Source: Sphingobium sp. (GTDB lineage Bacteria > Pseudomonadota > Alphaproteobacteria > Sphingomonadales > Sphingomonadaceae). From it: 64,000 bases of DNA. Under the pieces are notes generated by a model that saw only the letters and a list, made by a program, of their open reading frames with translations, had not been told where the DNA came from and made no database searches. The stretch covers positions 2,768,769-2,832,768 of the forward strand of contig CP136575.1 in NCBI GenBank assembly GCA_035196065.1, given 5' to 3'. A program made the translations under genes and the position numbers. Positions 16,610 to 25,258 of the stretch are shown here, in pieces (position 1 is the stretch's first letter; each line of letters opens with the position of its first letter).

Positions 16610-19486
16610 TTAGCGACCGGTGATCGGGGCGCTCGGATTTTCGGGCGCAACGACCATCTTCCAGCTTTTCCCCGCAACCAGATATTGTGCCGCCAGTGCC
16701 TGCAACCGTGCGGGCGTTACCTTGCTGTAATCGCTATATAGTCGCGCCAGCGCCGCATAGCGTTCGGCATTATAAGTCGCGCCTTCCAGTTCGTTCATCC
16801 AGAACAGATTGCCGGTGGTGGCGCGCTCGACATATTGCAGGATTGGCTCCAGCGCCCTTTTCAATTCGTCCTCACCGACAGGCTTGGTCGCAAGATCGAG
16901 CGCAACTTCCGATGCAAAATTGAAAAAGCGTTCGGCATCCTTGGGCTGCATCTGGCTATATGCCATCAAAAAGCCGCCGCTGCGGAATTCGTCGGGCCAC
17001 ATCGCCGTCGCATCAGGGCTATAGCTTGCTGCCTGTTCAGACCGGAATTTTTCAAACAAACGGTCGCGGAACAGCGCGGCAAGGATTTCCAGCTCACGCC
17101 CCTCGCTGACCATTTCGATACCGCCACCGGTCGGCCAGGCAACAACGGCTGCTATCTGGTCGGCGGGACCCTTATGGGTAAGCCGTAGCGGGGCAGTTGC
17201 CGATGCGGGGAAGCGCACCGTCTCTGCGCCTGACGGGAGAGGAGCCGCTGGACGCGGCTTCATCGCGCCAATACTGTCCTGCAACGCCTTGATCGCGTCC
17301 TCGGTCTGGAAATCACCAAAAAGCAAGACCTCCACAGGACCGCTGGCCAGCAGCGGCTCCCAATATTTGCGGAACGCAGCCGGCGTGATCTTGCGCACTT
17401 CATCGGGTGTTGGGATTTTCCAACGCGCATCATCGCCCGACAACCGATATTGCAATTCGCGCTGCAACACTGCCGTGGCCGACATTTCAAAGCTGCGATA
17501 GCCAGAAATGGCGAGCGACTTTTCACGTTCCAGCGGAGCGGCATCCCAGCCGGGATGTTCCATCTTGATCGCGATCAGTTTCAACTGATCAGCCAGATCT
17601 TCCGGGCGGGTCGAGGCAGAAAATTCAAACGCGTCATTATCGACGGCGAAATTGAGTTCGATGCGCCGGCCGTTGACGAGTTGATCGATCTGCGTGCGGT
17701 TGAACTTGCCTATGCCGCTTTCACCGATCACGGCAGGCCCCGTCCAAAGCATTCCACCATTTTTAGGCGCAACGGCCTGATAGCCACGGCCGAAGCGCAC
17801 CAGCACACGCACCTGCCCGCTTTCTGCCTGGTTAGGAAACAGCAATGCGCGCCCACCATTGGCGAGTTGCAGCGATTCCATATCAAAACGCGGGAGAGGA
17901 GTGCGCAGCATCACCTGCCCGGGCGCACCAAGTTGTGGCAAGTCGCCAAAGCCGATCGCATTTCCCGCAAGCCGCACATCATTTGCAGCGGCGACCGGCA
18001 TGGTCAGCGCCATCGCCAATTTCTGATCAGCATCGGCGCCCGGATCGGTCGGTGTCGTGCGGAGGATGCGCACCGCGTCGGCGGTGAACAGCGCCTTTGT
18101 TGCGGCGTGAAGCCTTTCCGGCGTGAACTTCGCACGCATCGCATCAAACACCGCAACGACAGTATCGGGCGCAGCCACAGTCTCACGAATATCGACTGCC
18201 TTGACGATATCTTCTGCCTGCTTGGCCGAGGCCTCGAACGGATAGCTATCCTTCATCGTGCGCAGCGCATTGCCGAACAGGGTCAATTCACGCTCAATAT
18301 CCGCAGTCGAAGGTGGTGCCGCAATCGCATCTTCGATGATGGCGCGCACATCGCTTACTGCTTTCTGCCAGTCGTCTCCGATCGGCGTGACGATGACAGT
18401 GGTGATATCGGCACTGCGGGAAATATCCTCTTGCCCGACCTCTGCCTGGCTGAAGCTGGCACCGCCGCGTGCACGGGTAATCAAACGGCGATTGAGGATC
18501 TGCTGCGCAACCGCATCGATCAGCAATTGCTCATTATAGAGGATGGTGTCATCGACCTTCACCCAAGGCCGGGCATAAATCATCGCGACATTAGGCGGCA
18601 AGGTTGGCTCGACAATCGTGCGCGCCACTGCGCCATTGCGATCCGGCTTGCCGAAATCGGGTTGGAGCGCGCTGGGCCCTTTGCCTTTCCATTCGCCGAA
18701 ATATTGCCGGACAAGGCGTTCCAGTTCGGCAGGGTCGTGATCACCCGCGATTACCACGACTGCATTTTCCGGCCGGTACCACCGTTGGTGAAAGGCCCGA
18801 AGCGCCTCCGCCGTGGCCGCATTCAGTGTTTCAAACGTGCCGATGGTCGAACGGGCGGCAAGCCGTTGCCCCTGAAAGGCATGTTCGCGCATCGCATCAC
18901 CCAATGTGCGTGATGCCCCGTCGGATTCGCGCAATTCAGCCTGAACGATCAATCGCTCAGCATTCAGCGCCGCATCCGAGATATTCGGCGCGCGCATCAT
19001 GCCCGACAACAGCTTCATGGATTCGGCCAAGGCCGCCGGTTGCGCATTGGGAAGGTCAAGCTTGTAGACCGTCTGCGTTGGCGTCGTCTGCGCGTTGCTG
19101 TCGCTGCCGAACGTCACGCCGAACCGCTGCCAGATCCGCTTTGCCTCGCCATCGGGCACATATTCGGAACCGCGAAAGGCAAGATGTTCGATCAGATGGG
19201 CAAAGCCCTGCTCATTATCTTCCTCATGCAGCGCGCCGGCATCGATACGCACGCGGATCGACACCTGACCCTGCGGCACGACATTGCGTTTCACCGCATA
19301 ACGAAGCCCGTTTTCCAGCTTGCCGAAGGTCCAGCTTGTGTCGACGGGAACATCGCTGCCTTCATAAAGCCATGGCACTTGCGCCGTCTTCGTTTCAGCA
19401 ACCGGCGTCGGCTGTGCAACAACGGCATGTACGGGAACCAGCAACGCGAGCGCGGTTGCAAGGCGGAGGCTATGGAGCAGTTTCAT
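16610..19486 (-). CDS. M16-family zinc metalloprotease, exported
   Basis: A 958-residue pitrilysin-type peptidase. A signal peptide (MKLLHSLRLATALALLVPVH, cleavage near VAQ) sends it to the periplasm. The N-terminal M16 domain carries the inverted zinc motif HLIEH (97-101), with the third ligand glutamate in VQAELRE about 75 residues later. A second, non-catalytic M16-like half follows, as usual for this length. It may degrade peptides in the periplasm. The ATG at 19486 is chosen because AGGAAA lies 9 nt upstream; the codon before it is TTG. Confidence 0.92.
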   Translation of the reverse strand: MKLLHSLRLATALALLVPVHAVVAQPTPVAETKTAQVPWLYEGSDVPVDTSWTFGKLENGLRYAVKRNVVPQGQVSIRVRIDAGALHEEDNEQGFAHLIEHLAFRGSEYVPDGEAKRIWQRFGVTFGSDSNAQTTPTQTVYKLDLPNAQPAALAESMKLLSGMMRAPNISDAALNAERLIVQAELRESDGASRTLGDAMREHAFQGQRLAARSTIGTFETLNAATAEALRAFHQRWYRPENAVVVIAGDHDPAELERLVRQYFGEWKGKGPSALQPDFGKPDRNGAVARTIVEPTLPPNVAMIYARPWVKVDDTILYNEQLLIDAVAQQILNRRLITRARGGASFSQAEVGQEDISRSADITTVIVTPIGDDWQKAVSDVRAIIEDAIAAPPSTADIERELTLFGNALRTMKDSYPFEASAKQAEDIVKAVDIRETVAAPDTVVAVFDAMRAKFTPERLHAATKALFTADAVRILRTTPTDPGADADQKLAMALTMPVAAANDVRLAGNAIGFGDLPQLGAPGQVMLRTPLPRFDMESLQLANGGRALLFPNQAESGQVRVLVRFGRGYQAVAPKNGGMLWTGPAVIGESGIGKFNRTQIDQLVNGRRIELNFAVDNDAFEFSASTRPEDLADQLKLIAIKMEHPGWDAAPLEREKSLAISGYRSFEMSATAVLQRELQYRLSGDDARWKIPTPDEVRKITPAAFRKYWEPLLASGPVEVLLFGDFQTEDAIKALQDSIGAMKPRPAAPLPSGAETVRFPASATAPLRLTHKGPADQIAAVVAWPTGGGIEMVSEGRELEILAALFRDRLFEKFRSEQAASYSPDATAMWPDEFRSGGFLMAYSQMQPKDAERFFNFASEVALDLATKPVGEDELKRALEPILQYVERATTGNLFWMNELEGATYNAERYAALARLYSDYSKVTPARLQALAAQYLVAGKSWKMVVAPENPSAPITGR

Positions 19487-19543
19487 CAATCGGTTTCCTG
19501 CTGCGGCGTCGATTGACCCAGGATGAATGGTGGTACCAGTGAT

Positions 19544-20302
19544 TTAGATTCCACCATCGACAACGGGATAGCCCAGCCCTGCCAGTCCGGATTTCAAGGC
19601 CTCGATGCACTGGCCCAGCATATGGGCATCGGTTGAACGGACAACGAAATTGGCACCGACCCGGCCTTCGCGGAAGAAAGGATAGCTGCCGATCTGGCAG
19701 CCTTCATGCGACTTTTCCGCCTGGCGGAGCAGTTCGGCAATCTCGCTTTCGGCGACCCAACAGCCAATCTGGTGCGACAGCAGCGGCGCGCCGCCTTCGA
19801 GCGTGCCGGTCAGCGCATCAAGCATTCCCGCGGTGATGTGCGGAACGCCCGCCATGATGAAGATATTGCCGATCTTGATCCCCGGCGCGCCCGACATCTT
19901 GTTGGGGATAAGGTCCGCACCGTCAGGCACCCGCGCCATCCGCAGCCGGCCTTCATTGATGCCGCCGCGGGTTTCATAATAGCGTTCCAATATTTCCTTT
20001 GCGATCGGGTGCAGCACAACGGAAACACCCAGCGCCTTGGCGATGGCATCCACGGTGATGTCATCATGCGTCGGTCCGATGCCGCCTGTCGTGAACAGAT
20101 AATCGTTGCGTGCGCGCAGCGCATTGACCGCCTCGACAATCGCCTCCTCGACATCGGGGACGACGCGCACCTCGCGCAGGCGAATGCCCTGCACGTTAAG
20201 CCAAAGGGCAATCTGGCTGATATTCTTATCTTGGGTGCGGCCAGAGAGGATTTCGTCGCCGATGATAACCAGCGCGGCGGTATAGATGCGGTTTGATGTC
20301 AT
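19544..20302 (-). CDS. CinA-type molybdopterin-binding domain protein
   Basis: A 252-residue protein matching the N-terminal MoCF/CinA domain: AALVIIGDEILSGRTQDKN, TTGGIGPTHDDITVDAIAKALG and PNKMSGAPGIKIGNIFIMAGVP. The C-terminal NMN-amidase domain of full-length CinA is absent, as in the stand-alone COG1058 form, which is associated with pyridine-nucleotide repair (ADP-ribose pyrophosphatase activity in some members). The start at 20302 gives the family N-terminus; the open frame extends further but overlaps map. It is divergent from map with 64 nt between the starts. Confidence 0.88.
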   Translation of the reverse strand: MTSNRIYTAALVIIGDEILSGRTQDKNISQIALWLNVQGIRLREVRVVPDVEEAIVEAVNALRARNDYLFTTGGIGPTHDDITVDAIAKALGVSVVLHPIAKEILERYYETRGGINEGRLRMARVPDGADLIPNKMSGAPGIKIGNIFIMAGVPHITAGMLDALTGTLEGGAPLLSHQIGCWVAESEIAELLRQAEKSHEGCQIGSYPFFREGRVGANFVVRSTDAHMLGQCIEALKSGLAGLGYPVVDGGI

Positions 20303-20366
20303 CCGACTGGCATAGCGAGAAAGACTCCCCTCGCAAAGCGCCGATAAAAGCCCTATATCGCCGCCC

Positions 20367-21194
20367 ATGAACCAATATGTTGCCGTGACCGCCGACGAAG
20401 CCGCAATCCCCCGCGACGGGGTGATCAAACTGCATGGGCAGGAAGCCTTTGAAGGCATGCGCAAGGCCGGCCGCCTTGCCGCAGAGATACTTGATGCACT
20501 TACCAGCTTTGTCGTTCCCGGCATCAGCACGCAGGATATTGATGATCTGGTCCACGAAATGACGCTGAAGGGCGGCGGCATTCCGGCAACATTGGGCTAT
20601 CGCGGTTTTACGCACAGCTGCTGCACCAGCATCAACCATGTGATCTGCCATGGCATCCCGTCGGACAAGAAATTGCGCGACGGCGACATCATCAATATTG
20701 ACGTGACGCCGATCATTGATGGCTGGCACGGCGATACCAGCCGCATGTATCTGGTAGGTGATGTGCCGACCAAGGCAAAACGGCTGGTCGATGTAACCTA
20801 TGAATGCCTGATGCTTGGCATCGAACAGGCAAAGCCTGGCAACCGTATCGGCGATATCGCCCACGCGATCCAAACCCATGCCGAAGGCCACCGTTATGGC
20901 GTGGTCCGCGAGTTTTGCGGGCATGGCCTCGGCCGTCTGTTCCACGACGCCCCCGAAGTTGTCCATGCCGGCCGCCCCGGCACAGGCCCCGAACTGAAAC
21001 CCGGCATGATCTTCACCATCGAACCGATGATCAACATCGGCAAACCACACGCCAAGATGCTTGATGATGGTTGGACGGCGGTAACGCGGGATCGTTCATT
21101 GAGCGCGCAGTTTGAACATAGCATCGGCATTACCGAGGATGGCTGCGAGATCTTCACCGCGAGCCCGAAGGGGCTGCACAAGCCGCCTTATTGA
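20367..21194 (+). CDS. map: Methionine aminopeptidase, type I
   Basis: A 275-residue metalloenzyme removing the N-terminal methionine from nascent proteins. The five metal ligands are recognisable: aspartates in DIINIDVTPIIDG and HGDTSRMYL, histidine in GHGLGRLFHD, and glutamates in FTIEPMINIG and QFEHSIGI. HSCCTSINHVICHG is the substrate-site histidine region. The N-terminal extension of about 15 residues is common in alphaproteobacteria. The last residues, KGLHKPPY, complete the family length. Confidence 0.95.
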   Translation: MNQYVAVTADEAAIPRDGVIKLHGQEAFEGMRKAGRLAAEILDALTSFVVPGISTQDIDDLVHEMTLKGGGIPATLGYRGFTHSCCTSINHVICHGIPSDKKLRDGDIINIDVTPIIDGWHGDTSRMYLVGDVPTKAKRLVDVTYECLMLGIEQAKPGNRIGDIAHAIQTHAEGHRYGVVREFCGHGLGRLFHDAPEVVHAGRPGTGPELKPGMIFTIEPMINIGKPHAKMLDDGWTAVTRDRSLSAQFEHSIGITEDGCEIFTASPKGLHKPPY

Positions 21195-21204
21195 GGATCG
21201 CTTG

Positions 21205-21302
21205 TTGTGACCCCAGGTCATGCTGAGCGAGATTCAGCATCCATCGGGCAGCCAAGCTCAATCTAACTGGGTGGAATGGCCCCTGAAACAAGTTCAGAGT
21301 GA
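21205..21302. repeat. REP-like intergenic palindromic element
   Basis: The gap after map contains CATGCTGAGCGAGATTCAGC (an imperfect hairpin, CTGA/TCAG arms) and CCTGAAACAAGTTCAG (TGAA-CAAG-TTCA core). This combination, TGACCC...GTCATGCTGA...TGAAACAAGTTCA, resembles dispersed intergenic palindromes of sphingomonads. Only this copy was noticed in the window. Confidence 0.5.
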
Positions 21303-21328
21303 TGATGTCGTGGGCTGCAGCGTTTAAA

Positions 21329-22264
21329 CTACAACCGCAACCCACTCACCTCATCCAGCCCGGCCATGATGTTCAAATTCTGCACCGCAGCGCCGCTGGC
21401 GCCTTTGCCCAGATTGTCGAGCATCGCGACCAAGCGCACCTGATCACCTTTGGGCGAAGCGAAGACGTAAAGGTCTAGCCGGTCCGAAGGGGCCTCTGCC
21501 TTGCGGATCAGCAATTCGGATGGCGCAGCTTCGCTATGCACGGTGACAAGCGGTGAACCAGCATAATGGGCGCTGAGCGCGGCGCGCAAGGCATCAGCAT
21601 TGGCTGCACCGGGCATCGCAGCGAGTGGCAGCGGCACTTCGACCAGCATGCCGCGAAACGCCTGCACCACGGCGGGCGCGAAGATTGGCGGGTGGGTCAG
21701 CCCGGCATGGCCCTGCATTTCGGGCACATGCTTATGATTGAGATCGAGGCCATAGGCACGGAAGCCAATATCCGCCCCCTCCCCTTCGAACCGTTCGATC
21801 AACGCCTTTCCCCCGCCCGAATAGCCTGACACGGCGTTGACCGTGTAGGGCCAGTCTGCAGGGATCAGCCCTTCGGCAACGAGCGGCGCGACCAGCCCCA
21901 GAAAACCTGTAGGATAGCAGCCTGGATTGGAAACGAAGCGCGCGGCGGCAATCGCTGCGCGCTGGCCTTTGCGATATTCGGCGAAGCCATAGGCCCAATC
22001 AGGATCGACGCGGTGCGCGGTCGAGGCGTCGATCACGCGCGTGCGATCATTGGCGATCATTGCCACTGCCTCTTTCGCCGCATCGTCGGGCAGGCAGAGG
22101 ATGACAAAATCGGCATCGTTCAGCGCTTCACGGCGAGCGGCCACATCCTTGCGCCTATCTTCGGGCAGGATGATCTGGGCAAATTCGCTGCGGCCCGAAA
22201 GCCTGTCGGCAATTTCGAGCCCGGTGGTGCCGACGGCGCCGTCGATGAAGACCGAAATGGTCAC
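21329..22264 (-). CDS. argC: N-acetyl-gamma-glutamyl-phosphate reductase (short type)
   Basis: A 311-residue arginine-biosynthesis enzyme reducing N-acetylglutamyl phosphate to the semialdehyde. The N-terminal VFIDGAVGTTGLEIADRL binds NADP, the catalytic cysteine is in FVSNPGCYPTGFLGL (about 116), and GYSGGGKALIE follows. The length and sequence fit the shorter type-2 ArgC. Its start overlaps the stop of the NlpC/P60 gene by 4 nt (ATGA), so the two are co-transcribed despite unrelated functions. Confidence 0.93.
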   Translation of the reverse strand: MTISVFIDGAVGTTGLEIADRLSGRSEFAQIILPEDRRKDVAARREALNDADFVILCLPDDAAKEAVAMIANDRTRVIDASTAHRVDPDWAYGFAEYRKGQRAAIAAARFVSNPGCYPTGFLGLVAPLVAEGLIPADWPYTVNAVSGYSGGGKALIERFEGEGADIGFRAYGLDLNHKHVPEMQGHAGLTHPPIFAPAVVQAFRGMLVEVPLPLAAMPGAANADALRAALSAHYAGSPLVTVHSEAAPSELLIRKAEAPSDRLDLYVFASPKGDQVRLVAMLDNLGKGASGAAVQNLNIMAGLDEVSGLRL

Positions 22265-23157
22265 AGTTTCACGCGCTTCCGCGCCAGCACCGGCTTTGCA
22301 TGTTCGGCAAAGCGGGCGGTTGCTGCCTCAAGCGGTTCGATCGAAACGGCCATTGCCGCGCCATTGGAATGGATCAGGTTGCTCTCATCCGCCATGATAC
22401 CCACATGGCCGGGGAAGAAGACAAGATCGCCGCGCTGCAATGCCTCGTCTTCGCTCAGCTCCTCTCCAAAACCCGCCTGCTGCATATCGGCATCGCGCGG
22501 GGCCTTTATGCCCTTAAGGCCAAAGACAAGCTGGACCAGACCCGAACAGTCAAGCGCATTACCACTGCGTCCGCCCCAGCTATAGGGCACGCCCACCAGT
22601 TTCTCGGCAAGGTCTGCAGGCGATCCCTCCACCTTTCCGGGTTCGGAAAGGTGCACGCTGGGAATCCAGCCACCTTCGCAGGCAAGGAATTTGCCGCACT
22701 CGCTGGCCTCGCCGCACACAATCTGGGCGCCCATCGGGTAACGCGCCAGCACCGGTGCTTTGATAGACGGCGTTGCAACCAGCAAGGTCGCGGGCGCGCT
22801 GACCATATGGGTCGCGGTGAAATCGTCCCCCAGATCAGCAAAGCGCAAATAGCCGAGATAATCATCGTGCAGGCAATAGCCCCAGGCCCATTCGCCCGCG
22901 ACATCCAGCACAGCAAATTCCTCGCCATGCATCAACGAACTGACCGGCATCGATGTCATATGCGGTTCGGCATGAATTTCGGTAACTGGCGCGATCCCGG
23001 TGCGGATCATCGGCACCGCGTAATGCGGCGCGAACAGTTTGCCTGCCAATTTGATGTCGGCAAGGTCGCCGCGGATTGGCGTCGTGCGCTTGTCGCCTTC
23101 TATGCTATGCCCACTAAGGCTATAGATGGCGCGTTCTTTGGGTGCCGTGTCGGCCAC
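22261..23157 (-). CDS. NlpC/P60 family cell-wall hydrolase
   Basis: A 298-residue protein with SH3-like N-terminal domains and a C-terminal NlpC/P60 peptidase. The catalytic cysteine is in NALDCSGLVQLVF (about 208) and the histidine in GDLVFFPGHVGIM (about 254), followed by LIHSNG. Related enzymes cleave gamma-D-glutamyl-diamino acid bonds in peptidoglycan. The GTG at 23157 is preferred because AGGGGA lies about 7 nt upstream. The longer frame to 23289 would overlap the aminopeptidase gene. No signal peptide is evident. Confidence 0.88.
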   Translation of the reverse strand: MADTAPKERAIYSLSGHSIEGDKRTTPIRGDLADIKLAGKLFAPHYAVPMIRTGIAPVTEIHAEPHMTSMPVSSLMHGEEFAVLDVAGEWAWGYCLHDDYLGYLRFADLGDDFTATHMVSAPATLLVATPSIKAPVLARYPMGAQIVCGEASECGKFLACEGGWIPSVHLSEPGKVEGSPADLAEKLVGVPYSWGGRSGNALDCSGLVQLVFGLKGIKAPRDADMQQAGFGEELSEDEALQRGDLVFFPGHVGIMADESNLIHSNGAAMAVSIEPLEAATARFAEHAKPVLARKRVKL

Positions 23158-23185
23158 TGTTTTTCCCCTGACTTTGCGCGCCCCC

Positions 23186-24577
23186 TTAGCGGACGGGATA
23201 GGCCTGCGACAAGTAGCGATACACTGCGCGCAGCCCCAGCGCCTCGCCGCCCTTGGGTCGGCCGGGTTTCGCCGCAGGACGCCAAGCAAAGGTATCGAGA
23301 TGCGCCCATTTCACATCATCGGGCACGAATTTCTGCATAAACAAGGCTGCGGTTATTGCACCGGCAAAGCCACCCCCGGCATTGGCTGTATCGGCAATGT
23401 CACTGTCGAGCATGTCGGCATAGGGTTTCCACAAGGGAAGCCGCCAGAGCGGATCGGCCACCGTCTTGGCGGCATCAAGCAGATCGTCAGCCAGAGCATC
23501 GTCATTGGCGAATAACGCCGGAAGATCAGGGCCAAGCGCCACGCGTGCCGCGCCAGTCAATGTCGCGAAATTGAAGATCAGCCCGGCCTTATCCTCCACC
23601 GCCTTGGTCAGCGCATCGGCAAGGATCAATCGGCCCTCGGCATCGGTGTTATCGATCTCCACATGGATGCCCACACGGCTTTTCACAATGTCGCCCGGAC
23701 GAAGCGCGCCACCTGACACGCAGTTTTCAACCGCTGCGACCAGAAGGTGCAGCCGCACCGGCAGATGCGCCTTCATGATCAGGTCTGCGAGTGCGAGGGC
23801 ATGGGCAGCCCCGCCCATATCCTTTTTCATCTGCCGCATTCCGGCCGCGCTCTTGATGTTGAGCCCGCCCGAATCGAACACGACTCCCTTGCCGACAATC
23901 GCGATGCGCGGATGGCGTTCATCGCCCCATTCAACTTCGATCAGCCGCGGAGCATAATCGCGGGATGATGCCATGCCGACCGCATGGATCAACGGATATC
24001 CGGTTTCCAGATCATGCCCCTTGGTAACGTGCAGCTTGCCCTTATGCACCTTTGCCAGCCGGGCAGCCTCTGCCTCCAATTCCTGCGGCCCAAGATCAAT
24101 CGGCGGCCGGTTGACCAGATCGCGCACCAGCGCGGTCGCCTCTGCCTGGCGGACAGCATTCTCGATCCGCCCGGGTTCGCTTGTCAACAGGACCCGTGGC
24201 CCCTTGCGCTTGGGTTCGCTGCGATATTCGTCAAACCGATATTGGCCAAGAAGCCAGCCGAACAGCGCGTCACCGGTTTCCGCACCTTTCAGGCGATAAA
24301 TGCCCTCCGGCAAGACATCGGCCGCTTTTGCCAGCGCCCAATGATCAAGCTTGGCCGCATCGGTCACAACCAACGCCGCCTTCCACTGTTCGCCCCCCGC
24401 AATCGGCAGGATCGCAAAATCACCGCTATTGCCGTCGCACTTCTGCGCTGCGGCAACTGCGCGTATGTCGCTAGGTTGCCCGGATAGCCATTCGGCAAAG
24501 CCCTGTTTGGCAATGATTTCGATGTCAAAGGCGGCCTGGCCATTGTCGGGCTGGATTAGTGCGGAATAATCGGTCAT
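23186..24577 (-). CDS. Leucyl aminopeptidase family protein (M17)
   Basis: A 463-residue cytoplasmic aminopeptidase using two metal ions. The M17 signature NTDAEGRLILADALTKA is intact, and VGKGVVFDSGGLNIKSAAGMRQMKKDMGG carries the metal-binding lysine and aspartates (described by region). The C-terminal half matches peptidase family M17 throughout. The start at 24577 (MTDYSALIQ) is preferred; upstream codons run into the divergent gene. It probably forms an operon with the NlpC/P60 and argC genes downstream. Confidence 0.92.
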   Translation of the reverse strand: MTDYSALIQPDNGQAAFDIEIIAKQGFAEWLSGQPSDIRAVAAAQKCDGNSGDFAILPIAGGEQWKAALVVTDAAKLDHWALAKAADVLPEGIYRLKGAETGDALFGWLLGQYRFDEYRSEPKRKGPRVLLTSEPGRIENAVRQAEATALVRDLVNRPPIDLGPQELEAEAARLAKVHKGKLHVTKGHDLETGYPLIHAVGMASSRDYAPRLIEVEWGDERHPRIAIVGKGVVFDSGGLNIKSAAGMRQMKKDMGGAAHALALADLIMKAHLPVRLHLLVAAVENCVSGGALRPGDIVKSRVGIHVEIDNTDAEGRLILADALTKAVEDKAGLIFNFATLTGAARVALGPDLPALFANDDALADDLLDAAKTVADPLWRLPLWKPYADMLDSDIADTANAGGGFAGAITAALFMQKFVPDDVKWAHLDTFAWRPAAKPGRPKGGEALGLRAVYRYLSQAYPVR

Positions 24578-24623
24578 GCCTGCGCTGTTAGCGGTTTCAT
24601 TCCTACTGGGGGAGAGATTTTCC

Positions 24624-25250
24624 ATGGTCCGCAAAATTCTTCTGGCGCTGATCTTCGGCCTCGCTGTGATCGCGACGGGTGCATCCGCCCAAAGCCAAGA
24701 TCAGGCCAAGGAAATCGATGCTGCCAAAATATCAGCCGAGGCTTTCCTGACGGCAATGCAGAAAGCCGACAGGGCCGGCGCGATAGCACTGGTCGCGGCC
24801 AATGCGCAGGATGAATTTACAGGGCGTTTCGGCAACGACAGCAAAAGGTTGAAATCGACAGCGCCGCTGCGTTTCGTCTTTGCCGCGCCGCTGAAAAGCC
24901 ACAGCCTCGATCCGATCGAATATGAGGCTAATCTGCTTTACGCCGTGAAGAATGATGGTGAGTGGACCACCGTGACACTGCGCCTTTACCGCTTCGACAC
25001 GGATGCGTACCGCGTTGAATATTGGCGGATCGACGATAGCGAACCCAACATCCTCGCCATGTCCGACGATCCGGCATTGCAGAATTTGCCCGCGATGATG
25101 CGCTGGATGGGGCTTGGCCTTGCATTTGGTGGCCTGTTGCTGATCGGCTTTATCGTCTGGCTGGCACGCCGCAGGCCGCACATCGTCGCCCCGGAAAGCA
25201 TTGCCGAAAAGCGGACAGCCGCCGTCACGCGCCGCGACGGCGACCGCTAA
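24624..25250 (+). CDS. Exported protein with C-terminal membrane anchor, unknown function
   Basis: A 208-residue protein with a signal peptide (MVRKILLALIFGLAVIATGA, cleavage at ASA-Q), a soluble domain of about 130 residues and a hydrophobic helix near the C-terminus (WMGLGLAFGGLLLIGFIVWL) followed by RRRPH. The soluble part (AEAFLTAMQKADRAGAIALV at its start) resembles SnoaL/DUF4019-like ligand-binding folds, but I do not assign it. A strong GGGGGAGAG ribosome site selects the ATG at 24624. It is divergent from the aminopeptidase. Confidence 0.75.
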   Translation: MVRKILLALIFGLAVIATGASAQSQDQAKEIDAAKISAEAFLTAMQKADRAGAIALVAANAQDEFTGRFGNDSKRLKSTAPLRFVFAAPLKSHSLDPIEYEANLLYAVKNDGEWTTVTLRLYRFDTDAYRVEYWRIDDSEPNILAMSDDPALQNLPAMMRWMGLGLAFGGLLLIGFIVWLARRRPHIVAPESIAEKRTAAVTRRDGDR

Positions 25251-25258
25251 AGCAGACT

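Noticed and set aside
17450-18913. 487-residue plus-strand frame inside the M16 protease region
   Set aside because: Antisense to a clear protease gene, with shadow composition and no start signal.
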